Positions 46,226 to 59,391 of a stretch of DNA of 64,000 nucleotides are shown here, piece by piece. Both the position numbers and the translations under genes were made by a program. Position 1 is the first letter of the stretch. Each line of letters starts with the position of its first letter. Source of the stretch: Gnomoniopsis sp. IMI 355080 (Eukaryota; Ascomycota; Sordariomycetes; Diaporthales; Gnomoniaceae); the NCBI GenBank assembly GCA_027946555.1, contig JAPEVC010000069.1, positions 91,039-155,038 on the forward strand. The letters are read 5' to 3'. The notes under the pieces were generated by a model. That model was not told the DNA's origin. It did no database searches and saw only the letters and a list, made by a program, of their open reading frames with translations.

Positions 46226-49200
46226 GAAGAAGAACAAAGACTCAGACAAATGATGGACACCCTGTGGACCAGCCATTCCTAATTCAAACCAGTATCACCT
46301 AGGTATAATTTACTTTGTACTCGGTTCGCTCATGCTGGCCTGGCTGGCTGGGCTGGGCGACCCCTCCCGACTTGGCTCTCATTTAGACAATTTGCCAAAT
46401 TCAAGCTTAATTCCTTTCGCCCCATGCCCACTGCGACGGTTCTGCCGGATGTCCCGGGATCAATACACGATCTCTTCCAATAGGGCCACTATGTAGTGAA
46501 TCCATCAGGGTACTTGATAGTTAATGAGGTTGCCCAGATGCACAAGCGAAACCAATGGCTTGCCAATAGTCGGCCCCCTCGCCGCCGCCGCCCAACTTAC
46601 CCGCAACTCTATTGTCTGACTTACAGTAAAACCATTTGCGTGCCTAGCTTAGACTTCGTGGAGCACAATGACCCGCTGCCTTGACGACACCATCTTCTAC
46701 TACTAGTGTGGGAAAGGGACTGCGCTGAAACCTACTCTGTACATCGCAGTAGTAGCAATTGAACTAAGGACTACCGTCATCGTGAGGGTCCACACCTCAT
46801 TCATGTCCACCCGATCGAGTCACGGCGCCAGTCGGAGCTTTTTGTATAACCATAAAAGTGAGCCGCTGCTTTCAATTAGCGCCTCCTTGGCATTGCATCG
46901 TGCGCGTTGGGCTTCACCTACAAAAAAAGTAGGACGAGAGATATGAGATAACGGCGATGAGGTCTCGACCGCTCCGAAGCCTGATAGATCATGCATATGA
47001 CTACATAGTATGCATGCTGTGTAGAGAATGCTGGCTTGAAGGACACTCGGTTGACATTGAACTTGAATCAGGGCCAGAATCCGAGTACAGGATTGACTTG
47101 GTGCGGCCCGTCTTCGGGTTTTTGCCAGAGTACTCCGCAGTAGTGCGCCCACATAAGGTATTCAAGTTCTGTGCACCGCTCCACATGTTCGAGATCTGTG
47201 CTGCCGAGAAGACATGGCTCGCTAATAATAAACAGAAAGTCACGGCGGAGCATGGCTCGAGTCGCTCGGCTTGGCTTTGACTTCAAGGGTAGATTTGCAC
47301 TGTCCATTGTCACATCTCACGCCGTCGATCACTACGAGTCACAACGTGCCGGATCACAAAAGTGGGTAGGGCCCCGTTCTATACCATTGAAGGTGGTAAT
47401 TGGTTCTGCCGGTGGAGTTGCTCTTCTTCTCCTGGGCCAGGGGGGTCTGTCGATCTGCAGCTTTCCTATCGGTCCCAACCTTTCAGACCTTGCAATCCCA
47501 CTCTATTCCCACGATTGCTCAATGGAAGCAACGTCGAACTTGAGGAGCGCATTGATAGATAGCAACGACAAAGACGAACACACCATCACGAGACATCATG
47601 ATATGCAGCTTGCGTCGTTTTTGGAATCGATTTATTGATTCTACCACCACCTCTAAACCAGATTTTTATCAGGGACGTTGACGTGCCGCACTTCCGCGCC
47701 TCCTCTTATCCGTTTGGAGATGCATGAAACCAATGCGGCGCCAACCCACTTTTTTTTTTCACTCTCTTTCTTGTTTTGATCGCTTTTACCAAAGCTTGAG
47801 AAGCTTCTTTTCCCTTCTTCGGCTGGCAGAAGCGAGCCGATTCTCTTTCCGCGGCATTGCTCGACTTCGGAGCTCATCCATCGTCACCATAATTAAGTAC
47901 TTACTACTAGTCCATGATAAGAAGTCGCAAAAGTTGGGACTGGTCAGACTGGGTATGCGAAGTGCATTCCAGATCAACTCGAGACACAAGCCTGTCGTGA
48001 TCTGCAATTGCAGGTCAATCTCCCGCGGAGCCGCAAGTCGCACGCAAATCAAGCATCCATCTGCAAACCACCCTTCGAGCCACTAGCCTTGTAGACTTTT
48101 TGAGTTTAACAAGTTTTGCCAAGAGCAAAAACTGGAGCGCAGATTCTGTTCAGTCTTGATTCTGTTCAGATTTTCTCATGTTGGTTGAAGGCTCCCCACA
48201 ATCCGATTTTGCCAGGACCATCCCTTTAAGCGCCATTTAATACGTTGGTGAAGCCGCGCTTGGTCTCAAGTGCGTCTCATCCATCTTCAACGTTGGGCCT
48301 CATTGGGCCTCCCAGCAGTCCAGGCTGATAGGGTGGTTTGTCGCGCGTGGGCAAGGTTCAACCCTTCAATTCTTCTACGAGCGGCTGATGAAATTGAAAC
48401 TTCAGCTACAGTCGCCCCCTTCTATTTGTACTTTGCTGAGTTTTACCAAGCTAGTACTGCGGTATCCCCCCTCCCCCCACGCGTTCCCGGCCTTGTTCCA
48501 AACGTTTTATTGGCATCGGTACCCGTAAAAGGTAGCTTTAGTACTCGTAGAATCCTGACTCCTCCTCGGGGTAACATACCTAGATACGCATCTCGTGTCC
48601 CCCCCAGGGTTTTTCAAGCGCAGTGATCTAGATACCAACTCAGCTGCGAGGCCAATTCGGCGTAGCAGTATGCGGAAGCTCGATGATGATCGGTGCAGAG
48701 CCATGCAGGACCGGGAATGTACTGTATAACAGGCGTGCCATATATCCCGAGATCCAACCTTATGGTGAGCTCAGGAATCCACGCGCAGCAAAACGGTAAA
48801 CTATTTAGACTATCAAGCATCTTAGGCGCATCTTCACGTAATGAGACAGCCCTGACATTACCTGGGTATGCGATGTGCCCACTGTACAGTGACTAGCCCT
48901 GATGAGAAGTCGTCCCATCAGGCTTAAACCAAAATTAGAACAGCCACGATCCGATCCGACACAGAAAATGGCTCATTTGACAACAGTTTACCAGGGACGG
49001 GGACGAACAGGATTCTGAGATTGAGTCAGAACCGTGGTCCGCAAAGCTGAGGTAGTCTGAGAGTTCCTCACACAGCTAAGAGACCCATCTCGTCTCGTGT
49101 GCGACCAGCTCTAATGGCTTGGCAGCAGATGCATAGTCTCGGTCACCTGATATCACACCACAGAATACCTGCGTACTGTGTAGCTACGAACATGGAGCCA

Positions 49201-51167
49201 TCTCCCATTACCGTTTGGGAAGGCGGATGGTGCTCATATGTAACGTGCTGAAGGCTAACCGACCAGGTCAAAGTTGACACTGGCCACGATTGTCCGAATA
49301 GAGTAGCGAAGAACCCAAGATTAAGACATCATAGGTTGTAATCAGTTACAGGGAACTTTAGCCTATCGCATCTACTCCTTGTGGAAGTGCTCCAACGGTG
49401 TCTTTCTCTCCCTGCTCTCGGTGAAGCCGGCGATTGCCAGAGGTGGTCCCGAAGTACGAACCGTGGTGTCGCCGCAGTATCGGAGATTTACAACCTGTCG
49501 AGGCGGTGAAAAATACAGTCTTCGCCAACAGTGTGACTGCTAAAGGCACATTGAATGAGCATCAACTAGCATAATTACTAAAGACCTGAGGAGGAAGGCA
49601 AGCGGCCGCCAGTGCACAAGATAGCTCACCCATCGTCCCAGAATCTCAGATCAATCAGATATACAGTATACGGACCACTCAGTCAAGGACTCAATTTGAA
49701 AGGCACAGTCGATCACCTGCATACGCCCATCTAAGGCTACGGCTTCCAGGCCTTGTGCACCTAGTCCTTGAGTACGTAATTCCCAACAGATTGCAATTTT
49801 CACGCAACCTGATTCTACTTTCATTCATTAATCAGACGGTCGGCTCCGAAGTGTGCCCTTTCAAAAAGACCTTTCATCTCTGTAGATCAGTATTCAAGAA
49901 TCTACTCCTTGAAGATGCTGTCAGGAGATGATGGAGGTGCAATGTTGCAATTAGATAGACCCGAATCGATGTACTGATACCCAGAGAGGCTCATCTATAC
50001 TCTGATTCAAATGGTTCAACGCAGACGTTTCTGTCTATTTTGCCTTTGGAACACGATTTTCGGCCAGGCCGCGATTCGTTGCTAAAGTCTACATTTTTCG
50101 GTGTAAAACTTGGGAGGGCAATTGACGCTTCTATGACTTCTGAGGGTCGGCTCCATGTATATGTTTTATCGAGACAGGTCACAGAGCAGGCCATGAGATC
50201 CATCTGTAAATCAAGGCAATAAGACAAAATGACGAGTATGTACGGATGTATTAGGTACGGGGCTCCAGACGAGCATCTGTGTGCCCATCTCGCTTGACTA
50301 TGCGATAAATTCTTCTAACGACCTCCGGCTTGGGAGCGATGACCATGCGATCTGGTCAGAAGGAAGGCATCCGGCCGCCCGTCGGCAAGCTGGAGCAAAC
50401 CGATTCAAAAAGCCCGAGAGAAGGATTAGCAGGGACGAAAATCGAAAAAGTTATCTTTGAAAATCACGGAGGGAGACGAAGAAAGAAAGGACTCTATCCT
50501 GCTCCGCCATCTTCCACACCCACCGACACGGCTAGTGTGAATTCCACCACAACTACGCCACCAAGATGCCATACCCGACCAGAAGTATTAGACAAAGGAA
50601 ATCAGTCGCCATTGCCTCTTTCATCTCAACGGCTCCTCCGCCCAATGATGCCCTGAATTTACGCCTCCACGTCCACGAACCGGCCACGCACGGATGCTTC
50701 CTCGACATCCTCGTGTACGTTACGGCCTTGGCGCGTCCTGTGAGAGACGTGGATTTTAGTGGTCATGAGATAGCAACGGAGGTTTAGAGGGAGTCTGGGT
50801 GTAAAACAGCACTGATGAGGTACGCTCTGTCGACTCCAACGAACAAGCGTATTCAGGGATTGCTGCACTTGAAATAATGCAAGAAGACATATTTTCCAGC
50901 AGCCTGTTCGAATGGAAACCATTCCACATCGATGACCTTCCCGCAGGACGACAAAATATAAAACAAGGAGTGAGATGTCTACGGAAGACTGGATTTACTC
51001 CTGTCCCATCTCTCCCCCGCCACCTGCAATTCTATTCTATGCGTCTTGGCATCTCTCACCTGGGCGTCATCTCGAGGTCAAATTTCGTCTTCGCCTCCTC
51101 GAGAGCTCTCAGCTCTGAATCTAGATCTTCCCTGTCACTGATCAATTGCTACGACTGGGTCGTAACA

Positions 51168-51178
51168 CCCCCCCCCCC
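51168..51178 (+). repeat. C11 homopolymer
   Basis: Eleven consecutive C within the gene-poor interval. Confidence 0.85.
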
Positions 51179-53950
51179 AAGGCGCATGCGCATATTCCAC
51201 GACTGGCCGACGGGGATTTGAAATCGACCCTTGGTCTGGATTTGGAGCTGCTTCAGCTGGAGTATAAGTTCCTTGTCTAGCGGAGTTCTCGTCGAGCCGA
51301 GTGATGACAGGACGTCACCTTTCACAACTTCACCATCACTTCAACACTTGTATCCCCAACATCCTCATCGTAAGGAGTCAGACGAAACAGCGCCAACTGC
51401 TCAAGGTGATGTCCTACGTGGGACTGATATTGGCGATGTGATCTGATGTCGAAGTCACGACAGAGAGGACATGGTGCTCCAGCTTTCTTGACGTCGACAA
51501 CATTGCTGAGTGAAATGGTTGATTAGACGAGCTCTTCCGAGATTCTTCCCGCATGATCTATTGTAAGATGGTGGCGGATATCGGAGACTGTTACAAAATT
51601 ATGGCCGGATTCATCTGACATGTGACGTGATCAGTCTCTTCTATGTTTGTTTCCCTGGTCTGCGACCGTACACATCCGTGATGAACATACATACAGCCTC
51701 AAGTCCCAGAAAACATGCTTCCTGAGGAAGCCTGGCGGTCAATATTTCCGAAGCAGCAGAATGGGGTGGGGAAAGGGGCACTCAATTGCACTGATTTCCA
51801 CTCATGTTGCCCGCTGACGGAAGTAAAGACGTAACAGAAAGGACACAAGAGGGGACCCGTCAGTATATCTTTTGGAATGGTTGGGACGCGAAGATTCCCT
51901 GGACCCATAGTCGATGGCGCATATGATGCAACCGACCTCTGTGGAATGCCTTCGTGCAAAACTTAGCCATGAAGAAATAGCGAGGACAGTGCTTGTCCAT
52001 CATCTTCTCCATGCTCTCATGATGGATGAGGTAGTCGACACACGGAGCCTGTTTCACACTGAAGAAAAACAAAAATGCCAGCATTTTGTCGAGGATGAAA
52101 GAGGTTAGCACTGTTCTCACGGTCCTGGCAACCCAGAAAAGTCCAGTGGGTTGGAGCTGGCGAGAAGCTCTCAAGACCAAGCTTGCCATACTAGTCCGAA
52201 GTTGTCGGGAGGCAGCGAGTCGGAGTCGCAGTGGCTTGCAAGTATTCTCTTCCACATCATGTTGGGCTGCAGATGGACCCAAGTAATTGGGTGATAGTAC
52301 CCAATGGTGAAGAGGACTTTGCCGCCAGGTCCCTTGCTTTTAGCTTTATGAGTGGGACACATCTTCCGAACGATTACCAACGCTAGAAGCGGCTTTGTGT
52401 CCGATTGATTGACCAAAACATCTACGTCGTCAGACCAGACGGGAACGTCAAGGTCAAAACGCCGCTTAAAGTGGTTTTGTCTCTCGTCCCGCTATTGGGC
52501 AAAGAAGCCTGGTATCATGCTGTCCGTCCCACCGGCTCAGCAAAATGAACAAGCATGCGAGATTGCAGGTCTGTGCGGTGTACTGCCAGAAGGAAAGGTC
52601 AAGTCTTCACACATTCTGGACTGCTACACATAGGTCTCAAGCCCACAGTAGGAGTTCAGTTTGTTCCACGTACCATATGGTCCGGAAGGCTCGTGTGTCG
52701 TCTCCTCCTTTCCATCTTAAAGGGTCTGAGCGAGGCTCGCTCGAGAGGCGAAGTCACGTAATTCACGTATCTCCAGAGACTCAAAGTAGCCGTGTCTCTA
52801 TCCTACAGCATACTTCACTTACATACAATTCCTTGGATTACACGACCCATCATTTTAGGAGATGCTTGGTTTCTGGAAGGATAACGGTCCCTGGGGCTCA
52901 CTCCTCAACTAGACCGTCCATTAATGGCAAAGACCTTGGTCATGCCATCGGAAAGCCTCACTCAACCTCATGAGCAGGGTACAGCACTCAGGCCCATAGA
53001 CCTCAACATATCTCATTGGGTCTGGTGCCGATACAGATCAAAGTCGGGCGGCACACCGGGGCCTTCCAGTTTACAGCAAAAGAGATGAGTCTCGGTGACG
53101 TCCTCAACAAGCAGAATATAGCTATTCAGATGGCAGCTTGTGTCCTAAAGAATGATGGACCGAACTATTTAGAAGCAGTCCAGTGGTGTTTACACTAGAA
53201 GCGTTCTGTTGGTGGCAAGCGTAGACGACGAAAAATTCGGGCAGGACTTTCAGGATGCAGTAATTACCAAGCTTGAGAACGACCTGAAGCTTCAGTCGGC
53301 AATGACAAGGAATTGGTTGGACTCAGGAAGAGCGCCGGGAATACAAGCAGTGAAAAGACTACGAAGGGGTGGAATAGCATTGGAGGCGTGGTATTTTCTG
53401 TTAGTGCTTTCCTTCGGTAGGATCTAGTATAGTACAATAACCCCGGGCACAGTTGGCACGTATCTTCAGCCAAAAAGCCAGCCAAAATTATATTGTGGCA
53501 TTTCAGCGCTACTCAGGAACGGCCGGACTATTTACTTTAGAATGATGTAGCATGTGCGCTTTAAGTGTAAATCAGAGGTAAATGGTTATATTTCACGTCA
53601 CGTACTGTACGTGCAGTGCATGTTAAGAGCTTTCTGTAACTATATTACAAATAACAAGTAGAAGTTGTGATCAGTCAAATATTTACCTACACACGAGCCT
53701 GGAATAGATCAATAGGGACTGCAAATTTGATGTATGTGTGTATTCTTCATGTAATTCTCAGCAAGCTTTTAAACAATCGCAGTGTAAATTGACGTCAAAG
53801 CCAGGATGAGCCTCCTTTGGCCACCTACATAGCCCCGTAGGTTGGGGTGGATGCGCAGCACCGCCTACGTCATGGTTGAATGCCGAGCAGCAGCGGCCGC
53901 GTGGGCGCTGTGAAAAACAAGTCCAAAAGACCAACCAGGAGGCGTAGCCA

Positions 53951-53968
53951 AGACATTTATAAATGTCT
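53951..53968. promoter_or_regulatory. 18-bp perfect palindrome with TATA core upstream of PMP3
   Basis: AGACATTTATAAATGTCT is its own reverse complement. It lies about 170-187 bp upstream of the PMP3 ATG and contains TTTATAAA, so it may act as the TATA element or as a dimeric factor site. Confidence 0.4.
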
Positions 53969-54137
53969 GCCCAGTGACCGACCGACCTTACACCAGTATC
54001 CTACAATATTCATCACATACGTACCTACTACCTACCTAAGACAAGTCAAAGTATAGGCTCTACTACCGAGAGTCGCATCCACAACAGCCTCGCGCACTTC
54101 ACCTCATTCCCTGTAGCATCTACTCAGATCAGCAGCC

Positions 54138-54488
54138 ATGGCGAAACAAGTATCCTCCACCGCGGATATGATCGACTACTTCATCGCCTTTTTCCTACCA
54201 CCTGTAAGTCGAAGTCACGCCACTACTACCTACTACTTCGCCCACCGCTAATACACCTTCTAGGTGGGTGTCTTCCTCAAGCGCGGCTGCGGGGCAGACT
54301 TTTTGATAAACATCCTACTCACGATCCTCGGCTGGATTCCGGGTGTGTTGCACGCGTGGTGGATCATCGGGTGAGTACCTAGTCTTAAATACTGTCCGCA
54401 GCAAGCAGGCAAACCCAAAAGGTGTGATTCGGTCGACTGAGGTTCTGCGAACAGAAAACATAACAGGTCCTACATCACCCACAGCTAG
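54138..54488 (+). CDS. PMP3: PMP3-family small hydrophobic stress protein
   Basis: Three exons, 54138-54203, 54264-54370 and 54467-54488, with introns of 60 and 96 nt; product 64 aa. PMP3/RCI2 proteins are tiny plasma-membrane proteolipids that affect membrane potential and salt tolerance and are usually stress-induced. The family core is intact: helix 1 IDYFIAFFLPPVGVFLKRG, then CGADFLINILLTILGWIPG and HAWWIIG. The first intron splits PP|VG at a phase-0 junction. The last exon adds only seven residues (SYITHS with the preceding Gly codon completed), and its acceptor is the least certain part. Too short and too split for ORF-based finding. Confidence 0.9.
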
Positions 54489-56561
54489 GAAAGTCGCCTC
54501 CGAGGGAGCCGAAGTGCCCGCACCAGTCGTACTGGTTGGGACCGGAGTAGCACGCAATAGATGAGGCGATAGGAAGGAGGTCTACCATCGAGGGTTTTGT
54601 GAACAGACTGGAAGTCAGGCGGTGTCAATTAGACTCTGATCTATGACTATGAGTTCGTGGAGGTTGTATCTTCGCCCTCGGGATGGCTGCACCGACTGGT
54701 TCATCTGATACGATTGTCTTTTGGAAGACAGGTTGATGATAGCAGGTGTTGGATGGTGTAATGATATGACGAGGATAAGAGCGCGATGAGATACCAATTA
54801 TTCTTGTTTGTCTATTGACTACATTGACTTATTATTTCTTATCTCGCGCCTGACACCTGGAAGCCGTAAAGTAGGGTCTGCTGATGGAGAAATGCTGAGC
54901 GGGAGTGAGATGCAGTGTAACTTGAGATCGGCAGAGTGTTGCTAGGGCGAGAGCTCTCCAACGCTATTGGGCCATGTTTCAGATACGGTGGTGATTGTGG
55001 CATAAGGATTCGATAATGAAAAGTCGCGATACTCTTGGATACTGTTTGTTTCTTTCAAACGCAAAGGTATAGGTGACCTCTCAGGCAAAGTGTGTGTCCA
55101 AGTAAGGGTTATTATGAGATTGTAGCAGGGCAGCATCAGCACGTCGCGGGAGAGCGTTGGATATCCTGGTTCTGGAAAGCCTTGGACCTGGCTGTCGGAT
55201 TCGCTAGAATGGCAAGAAAGCCATGCAATTTCGATTCCGACCCAAGATTTCTATGGCAAATTCATGCGGTTGAGTTTGATAGGGGCGTCGGGCAGCTCAG
55301 GGGAAGACAGGGAGAGATCAGCAGGTCGTGGCGGTTGCAACATAGCGTTCAACAAGAAAGATACAGCTGATGGATGTGGCCATGCTTGTGTGTCTGAGTT
55401 GCGTCGACCAGATTGGTGTCTGGCAAAGTGACGTGAAGCGTTGGAGGGTGAGTTAGAGTATGTGGTGTATGTGCGTGCAGTACAATGTACTTGCACAGTA
55501 CTGAAATGGATCTTCAAGGTGGGCCTGATAAAGTACCTAAGTAGTCACCCAAGTGGAATTGGTCCTAGTCTCCATATATACCTGGTACCACAATACAGCA
55601 CATCCTTCCGTGTAGAAGAGGCCCTACCCTCCCGGCCACTGGTCACATGTCACCAATTTCTCTTCCACGTTCCCGTGGTGATCTTAACAGTGTGAGAAAC
55701 CAAATACTTACCCAGGTAGGTGACTGACCGTACTTGCTGTCGTGGCAAAAAGAAGAAAAAAGAAGAAGAAAAAAGGAGTGCTGTACATGCGCATAGCCCA
55801 ACGGGCCTTGGCACTTGCTTAGCACAGGGCTGGTATAGGCACAACAAACAGTAGCTCCCTAATATAAGCAAAGCGCTTCCGGACCTCGAAAGCACTGACG
55901 CAAGTATTCTAGTTTTCACCCAACTCAAACTGCTAGGGAAGAGTCGGGGTACCGGAGGGTATCATTGATTGTCTGCTTACCACCAAGTTCCATCGGGCAG
56001 ATTCGCGAACTCGTGGTTCTGCTTGTGTATTTGGCTATCCCGAGTACTTTCACCTCAACCCAGAATCCACTTTCTGGAGTCCAGAAGACCACTCAAGCCC
56101 TTCCTGCTCCACTTGTCGGCCCCCGCCTTTTTCAGCTCCAGGGCAGGGCAGTTTACTCTTGTCATCGACCCATCAACAGTATATTTCTATGACTTGGGCC
56201 AGCGACGTCACGACCTGGACCAAGACCTCGACCACAAACCTCCGAAGCTTTACAACCTTTCCCATTCACTCGGCAATCGTAATCGATCCAGCCCAGCAAT
56301 CCCATTCCGTCTCATATTCAACAACTCAACCCGCCATCCTCCCCTCCCTTGGCCTCAATCCTTGGACACACTTCGACCACTTCACTTCGTCGCATCTGCG
56401 CTGACAGCGACAGTGACATTTGATGTACAAGACGTCGACGGTCCATCACAACCCAGGCATTGCCTCCTAGGAGCATCGCCGAGCCATCCGCCCACCCCCA
56501 CAAGCCGCCAGTTGGCCTTCCTACCGATAGAGCTCTTTTGTCTGTCTCGGTCCCTTCCATC
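54489..56561. other. 2.1 kb intergenic region
   Basis: 3' end of PMP3 and long upstream region of SIP5. The 241-codon open frame at 55969-56694 overlaps the SIP5 start in another frame and is not accepted. CCAGGTAGGT is near 55713. No gene. Confidence 0.5.
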
Positions 56562-59391
56562 ATGGGCAACACTCCAGCCAAAGAATCGCGCGGCGGAGAC
56601 GCTACTACATCTCACCGTCACCAGCGCTCCTCTGTCGCTCCCTCTTTCGATCCCTCCGCCTCCTCCTCCCGTGACGCGCGGGGGTCTCGCTTGAGGAACC
56701 GCGCCAGTAGGAATGACATCGGCACCATACTGGGCATCGGCCCCTCCTCTTCCTCCTCAAGAGTAGAAACGTCCCACGAACGACGAGAGACAAAGGCTGA
56801 GCGGGAAGCTAGGAGGCTGGAGCGTGAGAGGCTCAATCGTGTCAAGGAGAGAGAGAAAAGTCTCCGGGAAGAACATATTGACGGAGGTTACTTGGTGACT
56901 TTGGGTGTCTATGTCGGTGTCGAGGACTTCAGCAAACCGGTCGTGCGCCAGCTACAGGTAAGCAATATTGATGCCCGCCCCCCACAATGCTACTCCCACA
57001 CATTATCATTTGGCGTCATATTGATGTTTTCTGCAGATCGAAAGGAAACTTGCTCCCTTCTGGAGAGGATTGGACGACTTCTCAGAAACATGGGCCGAGC
57101 ATCAAATCATCGCCGCTGCACGAGGACTTCCGATCCCACCCGCCGACCAAACCCCTCCCGACGAGCTTGTTCCCCGCCCTCTATCTTCCCATGCCTCTCC
57201 TTCGACATCAACCCAGAATTTGAACAACCTGATGGTTCCACTGGGCCCTCGAACAATGTCCGCTGCATCCGACCGCAGTGTTGGCTCTGCGTTACCATCA
57301 CCTACCTCGCCGAATCCAGCCAACAAGGGCTCACCGGCCCCGTTCAAGCCTCGAACTAAGGCTCTGGCTGCTGCCTTGAGCCTCGGGTCACGGAATGGCT
57401 CGAGCAACGACCTTACTCCACGCGAAATCAATCTTCCCAACGATCCATTCGTCAACGGGCAGCCTCTAGAGGTATTTCTTTACAAGGAGGGTGCCGAATG
57501 TCCGATATGTTTTCTATATTATCCTCCCTACCTGAACCGCACCAGATGCTGCGATCAGCAAATCTGTAGCGAGTGCTTTGTACAAATAAAGCGGCCGGAT
57601 CCGCACTTTCCGGAAGGTCATGATAACCAGGACAATCCGGAGGCCAATCCAGAGGCGGCTGAGATGCTCATCTCAGAACCAGCGTGCTGTCCCTACTGCC
57701 AACAGCCCGAGTTTGGCGTCACTTACGACCCGCCCCCGTTCCGACGTGGCCTGGCTTACCACATCTCCACCTCAGCCTTCGCTTCAATGGGTCCTGCCAT
57801 GAGCTCGAATAGCTCTCTTGGCTCTGCTTCTCCCACACCGTTCATTTCTCCCCCTCCCTCTGGTGCCGGAGGCAGAAGACGAACGCAATCATTATCTGCA
57901 AATGATCCGGGCGTTATCACTACTGACCGTGTTCGGCCGGACTGGGCAGTCAAGCTCGCTGCACAACGGAACCACCTGGCTAGACGAGCAGCCGCAGCAA
58001 CGGCTTTGCACACAGCGGCATTTTTAATGAGTGATCAGGGTTCAAGGCCCTTCGGTCGCATGGGAAGATTTGGCAGGAGGAATACTGGAGGTGACAGAGA
58101 TAGTGCGCCGGCTGAGACTGCTGCTGCGGTTTCAGCGAGTGCAAGCGCAAGTGGAGGTGCATCTCCCGCCCAGGAGCCGCCTGCTAGAAATGGCTCGAAT
58201 CGCGGGCTTCTACAAGGTCCACAAGCTGATAGGCGCCAGACACATATGGAGAATCTGGAGAACATGATGCTTGCTGAGGCCATTCGATTGTCTCTTGCGG
58301 CTGAGGAAGAGCGAAAACGGAAGGCAGACAAGGAGGAGAGGAAGGAGGCAAAAAAGAGGGAGAAGGAAGAGCGCAAGGCTGCAAAGGCGGCTGCTAAAGG
58401 GCAGCCATATTCTGGTCAGAGCTCGGCCAGTGGGAGCACGCTCAGCTTGCCAGGTCTCAGTACGATTGGCCGAAGAAGAGGCAATAGCGGTGCATCCAAC
58501 CTTCGGGTCGAGGCTACAACAGCCCATGCCATGGCCTCTTCCGGAAATTCGAGCCCTCCACGGTCCAACACGGCGACAAGCACAAACGACAAGGGAAAGG
58601 GTGTGGACAGAGGCCCACCTCAGACGCCGCCGGAGACTGAGGTCGGAAAGAGCAATGTTGATGCCATCCACCCAGCCGCGGTTCCGACATCGACCCCTGT
58701 GCCAGCCCCATCAGCCTCTCCACGGCCCGTACCCTCCCCACAACATTCGGCCGGGCCATCTCACCTCCGCCAAATGAGTAGCGCCTCATCTGTCTCCTCG
58801 TCAGGGCCTGACTCCCGGTCAGGCAGCTATCAAGACCCGTCGTATCTACAATCCTATGATCCCCGTACGAGTGGCCTATCTCTTGGCGCGAAGAGCGACG
58901 AAAGCGGTGACGAAGGGGGTAGGTCTGGAGATGAGAACGATTCGGAGCCAAGGTTCAACTTTACGAGCTTGGCAGAAATGGTAGGAGTTGAATTGGAAGG
59001 TGCCAACGCAGGCCGACGGCTGAGTCAAATTGGCGAAAGTCATACGGAAGATGACATTTCTGCTCCGCTGCCCAGTCATGACGACTCGGATAAGCGCAGT
59101 TCGACTCATGAGGCGAGGGTTGAACATGTGGAGGACGAGTCAGCATCTCAAGACGGCGACGATAACATGTCCAAGAGCTTTGCGACACTCACACAAGACT
59201 CATACAATGCGGGAGCACATGCCAGCGATGAAGACGACGACGAAGAGCCATCAGGAAGTGCCGATACACCCCAGCTCATGATCACGCCGGAGACACCAAT
59301 TGTGGACGATCATGCAGAGAGTGAATCCAAACAGCTCGGCTTCCAAGGCACAAGCACGGTGGAGGTCCCGGAAGATATGATGACGCGGTGA
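56562..59391 (+). CDS. SIP5: SIP5-like RING-type zinc finger protein
   Basis: Two exons, 56562-56957 and 57037-59391, with a 79-nt intron at phase 0; product 916 aa. The N-terminus MGNTPAKESRGG fits an N-myristoylation signal. A charged helix (TKAEREARRLERERLNRVKE) and the conserved segment DGGYLVTLGVYVG lead to the intron, followed by IERKLAPFWRGLDDFSETW and the AAARGLPIPPADQ stretch typical of the family. The zinc finger region starts near residue 282 (CPICFLYYPPYLNRTRCC, CSECFVQIKR) and ends with CCPYCQQPEFGV. The second half is Ser/Pro-rich with a short Lys/Glu coiled coil (AEEERKRKADKEERKEAKKR) and acidic patches. Yeast Sip5 interacts with Snf1 kinase and the Reg1/Glc7 phosphatase in glucose signalling; the role here is inferred. 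Confidence 0.9.

Larger units (their letters stand above)
44239..54137. other. 9.9 kb gene-poor interval
   Basis: The promoter of the 773-aa gene lies at the left and that of PMP3 at the right. Between them ORFs are short, overlap in several frames on both strands, and show no domain, signal peptide or splice-consistent extension. The longest are 44882-45622 (-), 47171-47638 (+) and 51860-52282 (-). Base composition is closer to 48% GC than the coding blocks by eye. Contains A20 at 46206-46225, C11 at 51168-51178 and CCTAGGTA-type motifs at 45636-45655, 46297-46306 and 54021-54040. No transposase or reverse-transcriptase remnant was recognised. Confidence 0.5.

Noticed and set aside
55969..56694. 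241-codon frame overlapping the SIP5 start
   Set aside because: Pro/Ser/Leu-rich leader sequence in a different frame from the well-supported SIP5 start.
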